In this document: piece by piece, positions 5,697 through 7,533 of the stretch
Layout of the letters: every line of letters begins with the position of its first letter
Numbering within the stretch: position 1 is the stretch's first letter
Source of the DNA: Victivallales bacterium
GTDB taxonomy: Bacteria; Verrucomicrobiota; Lentisphaeria; Oligosphaerales; Oligosphaeraceae
Length of the DNA: 7,533 bases
Direction of reading: 5' to 3'
Assembly: GCA_017458805.1 (NCBI GenBank)
Contig: JAFTAC010000492.1
Coordinates: 1 to 7,533, forward strand
The notes under the pieces: generated by a model
What the model was told of the DNA's origin: nothing
The model's input: the letters and a program-made list of their open reading frames with translations, nothing else
Databases searched by the model: none
Position numbers and translations under genes: made by a program

Positions 5697-7532
5697 CTAC
5701 TCCTCCTGGGCGAGGATGGAGCGGGGGGAGACGGCGGGTGCGGCGTCCTCCTGGGGGGCGCCGTCGGTGGCGGCGAGGGAGGCGAAGATGTCGTGGTCGG
5801 CATCCTCGTCGAAGGAGTGTCGCGCCTCGTTGATGAGCTTCTGAAGTTCAGGGTCGGCCGAAGGCTCCTCGGCGGGTCTCGGCGGCGGTGTCGGAGCCTG
5901 GCGCGGTTCGCGCAGGGCGACCTTGGTGTAGGTGTGCTCTGTGCCCTTGACGGAGCCGATGGTGCCGAGGGGGACGAGCCTGGCTTCCGGCGGGGCGTTG
6001 AGCAGCTCGTAGGGCGAGAGGAGGTGGAGGCCGCCCGTGAGGTCGTTCAGGGCGGTGATGGCCTGCTTCATCTGGCGGCGCTGGCGGGCAAGGAGGGAAG
6101 AGAGGAGGTCGCGGTCGTCGGGGGCATCGGCAAGGGCTGGCACGGCGTCGCGGGTGACGGCGGTCGCGATGAAGGCCCCGTCGGGGGTGTAGCAGTGGAC
6201 TTTTGCATCGTCCACGGGGTCGAGCTTGACAACGACGTTTTCGCTGACCTTGAGCTCGTCGGCGAAGTAGCGCCTGCCCGAAAGCTGGACGGCGGGGCCG
6301 CGGACGACGTGGCGGAGGCCGACGGGGCGCCTGAAGGCAGCCGCAAGGGTCTCCTGGGAGAGCGGGGCGACCTGGGGGCGCGCGTTCCATACGTCGGCAG
6401 GCGCGCGGTTCTCCAGGATGATGGATTTCTGTGGGGTGTTGTGGAAGTCCCGGAGCCATTCGGAAAACGCCTGGATGAACTGCTGGAGGGTGGGGAGGTC
6501 TTCGGGGTGTCGGTCGTACCATTCGGCGTCCATGGTGCGCTCGCCTGGCTTCGAGCCGAGGTAGTCGGGCATGGCCTTGTCGAAGCCCCGCATCATGTTG
6601 GCGAATTCGCGCTCGATTGTCTTGGCGCGTGCGTTGTATGCGATGGAGTTGGTCATGGTGATGCCGAGGGACTGGAAGACGGAGAATTCGCGGCCCGCGA
6701 TGACCATGGGTGTGGAGAATCCCCTGGCGGTGTAGTCCTTGCCGTTGTCGAAGTAGGCGTGTCGGGGCGGGGCGCCGTACTCGTAGCAGTAGAGGGCAAG
6801 GGTGTTGGCGATGGATGCGGCGTCCACGGGGTCGGGGGTGATGGTCCAGGCGGCGAAGTAGTTGGAGGCAGCGTCGAGCAGCGCGCAGATGGTGGGGCGG
6901 ACGCCGACCCACTTCTGCGCCTTCTCGTCGAACACCTTGCAGCGGGTGTCGAAGGTGCGTGAATCGCCGACGACCATGTCGCCCGGGAGGATTGCGGACC
7001 AGTCGCGGTCGATGTAGTCGATGAACATGTTTCGGAAGGCGGTGCCGCCGTCGCGCCCTATGCAGACGATGGCCTTGTCTATCTTGGAGAGGTAGTACTT
7101 CGCCTGGTAGATGGTAGGGGGGATGATGGATGGGTCGTCCTTGCGGAGGCGCTTGACGGCGACGTCATACGCCTGCGTCATGGGGAGGCGGTGGGAGGAG
7201 AGCCAGACGGCGCAGAGGTACTTGAAGAAGGCGGGAGGGCCTACGGGGTCGCGCCGCCCGCGCTGGTATCCGTCGGCGAGCGCCTGGAGGACTTCGGGCT
7301 CCTGGCGGGTGGTGTAGGACTTGGGGACGACGGGCGACCAGTTTCGGTACGAGTGGTATGTGAGGGTGCAGACGCCGTGCTTTCCCCCCTCGGAGAGGAT
7401 GGGGAAGTTCTCCATGTACCTGGCGCGGACGAGTTCGCAGGCGTCGGGGATGTTGAGCTTCTGCGAGGATGCGAAGGCACGCACCATGAGGACGAACTTG
7501 AGGCGTTCGCGGGCCTTGCCCGCGGCCTCCTC
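5697..7532 (-). CDS. MuA-type DDE transposase (5' partial at right edge)
   Basis: This is the recombinase that pairs the element ends, nicks them and joins them to target DNA. The frame stays open to the right edge (612 codons visible); the first Met, at 7487, is preceded by in-frame KARERLKFVLM, which fits the family, so it is internal. Numbering from that Met, residues 1-165 correspond to the DNA-binding region before the core. The RNase H-like core has the catalytic triad D175 (VVGDSRTFD), D247 (AYFDNGKDY) and E292 (AKTIEREF). A beta-barrel like the Mu transposase C-terminal domain follows (about 395-445: LSGRRYFADEL, VVVKLDPVDDAKVHCY). Then come a basic helix (RQRRQMKQAI) and a Pro- and acid-rich tail ending AQEE, the region that in MuA contacts MuB. 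MuA has 268 residues before its first Asp and about 190 are visible here, so roughly the N-terminal 80 are off the window. All three catalytic residues are present and no frameshift is seen, so the enzyme may be active. Confidence 0.92.
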   Translation of the reverse strand, partial: EEAAGKARERLKFVLMVRAFASSQKLNIPDACELVRARYMENFPILSEGGKHGVCTLTYHSYRNWSPVVPKSYTTRQEPEVLQALADGYQRGRRDPVGPPAFFKYLCAVWLSSHRLPMTQAYDVAVKRLRKDDPSIIPPTIYQAKYYLSKIDKAIVCIGRDGGTAFRNMFIDYIDRDWSAILPGDMVVGDSRTFDTRCKVFDEKAQKWVGVRPTICALLDAASNYFAAWTITPDPVDAASIANTLALYCYEYGAPPRHAYFDNGKDYTARGFSTPMVIAGREFSVFQSLGITMTNSIAYNARAKTIEREFANMMRGFDKAMPDYLGSKPGERTMDAEWYDRHPEDLPTLQQFIQAFSEWLRDFHNTPQKSIILENRAPADVWNARPQVAPLSQETLAAAFRRPVGLRHVVRGPAVQLSGRRYFADELKVSENVVVKLDPVDDAKVHCYTPDGAFIATAVTRDAVPALADAPDDRDLLSSLLARQRRQMKQAITALNDLTGGLHLLSPYELLNAPPEARLVPLGTIGSVKGTEHTYTKVALREPRQAPTPPPRPAEEPSADPELQKLINEARHSFDEDADHDIFASLAATDGAPQEDAAPAVSPRSILAQEE

Positions 7533-7533
7533 G

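Larger units (their letters stand above)
4072..7533 (-). mobile_element. Mu-like transposon, one end plus the A-B-GemA module (continues past the right edge)
   Basis: Three minus-strand genes (MuA-type transposase, MuB-type ATPase, GemA-like protein) follow one another in the phage Mu order. After a terminator hairpin comes G-rich non-coding DNA with regularly spaced repeats, up to the broken oxidoreductase gene. The outer boundary is placed at the TG at 4072-4073, because Mu-family ends begin with TG and coding similarity to the oxidoreductase fails within the next few codons; the uncertainty is about ten bases either way. If this is right and the usual 5-base target duplication applies, the duplicated target would be GAGTC (4067-4071). 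This end is downstream of the genes, so it corresponds to Mu's right end. No mor, lysis, head or tail genes lie between GemA and the end. The opposite end and any regulator genes upstream of the transposase are outside the window. Confidence 0.8.

Noticed and set aside
5793..6962. 389-codon forward-strand open frame opposite the transposase gene
   Set aside because: It lies antisense to a well-supported transposase with catalytic motifs. Its protein is Gly/Val/Glu-rich without recognisable domains, as expected of a GC-rich antisense shadow.
4822..7533. Tn7-like or IS21-like element
   Set aside because: No TnsA or target-selector gene is visible, and the transposase has the long Mu-type C-terminal region. 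The GemA-like neighbour points to the Mu branch. The far side of the element is not visible, so this rejection is not absolute.
1..7533. CRISPR arrays, tRNA, rRNA, riboswitches
   Set aside because: No repeat-spacer array, cloverleaf or recognisable structured RNA was seen on either strand.

Overview
The window shows the edge of a transposon insertion in a GC-rich bacterial genome. On the left is a forward-strand carbohydrate-metabolism operon: a very large glycoside-hydrolase-like protein (open at the left edge, stop at 3508), then 47 bases later the start of a Gfo/Idh/MocA oxidoreductase (3556-4083). This pairing, the TIM-barrel protein with a Cys-rich catalytic-loop motif, and the clear AGGAGA-type ribosome binding sites suggest a Lentisphaerota (Victivallales), Verrucomicrobiota or related PVC-group bacterium, such as a gut or sediment glycan degrader. 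That taxonomic guess is inference. There is no marker gene in the window.

The oxidoreductase stops after 175 codons, just after the Ser-Gly-Gly-Val segment and before the residues that normally form the catalytic Asp/His motif and the C-terminal sheet. From about 4072 the sequence changes to an AT-rich strip and then strongly G-rich non-coding DNA. From 4360 to the right edge every gene lies on the minus strand and belongs to a Mu-like transposition module. I read this as one end of a Mu-like mobile element inserted in the oxidoreductase gene. The other end, and the rest of the host gene, lie beyond the window.

The element genes, in their own direction (right to left), are: a MuA-type DDE transposase (5697 to beyond the right edge), a 140-base spacer rich in inverted repeats, a MuB-type AAA+ ATPase (4822-5556), a GemA/Gp16-like protein (4360-4806), and a hairpin terminator (4299-4333). 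Then comes about 230 bases of non-coding end DNA carrying three direct copies of a 12-base motif spaced exactly 47 bases apart. In phage Mu the genes after gemA are mor, lysis, head and tail genes. Here the element simply ends. The visible part is therefore best described as a reduced, apparently non-viral Mu-like transposon in which A, B and GemA were kept together.

Expected working: the transposase binds end sites and does strand transfer, the ATPase selects target DNA and activates the transposase, and GemA has an unproven accessory role. The insertion would inactivate the oxidoreductase and cut the host operon after the hydrolase.
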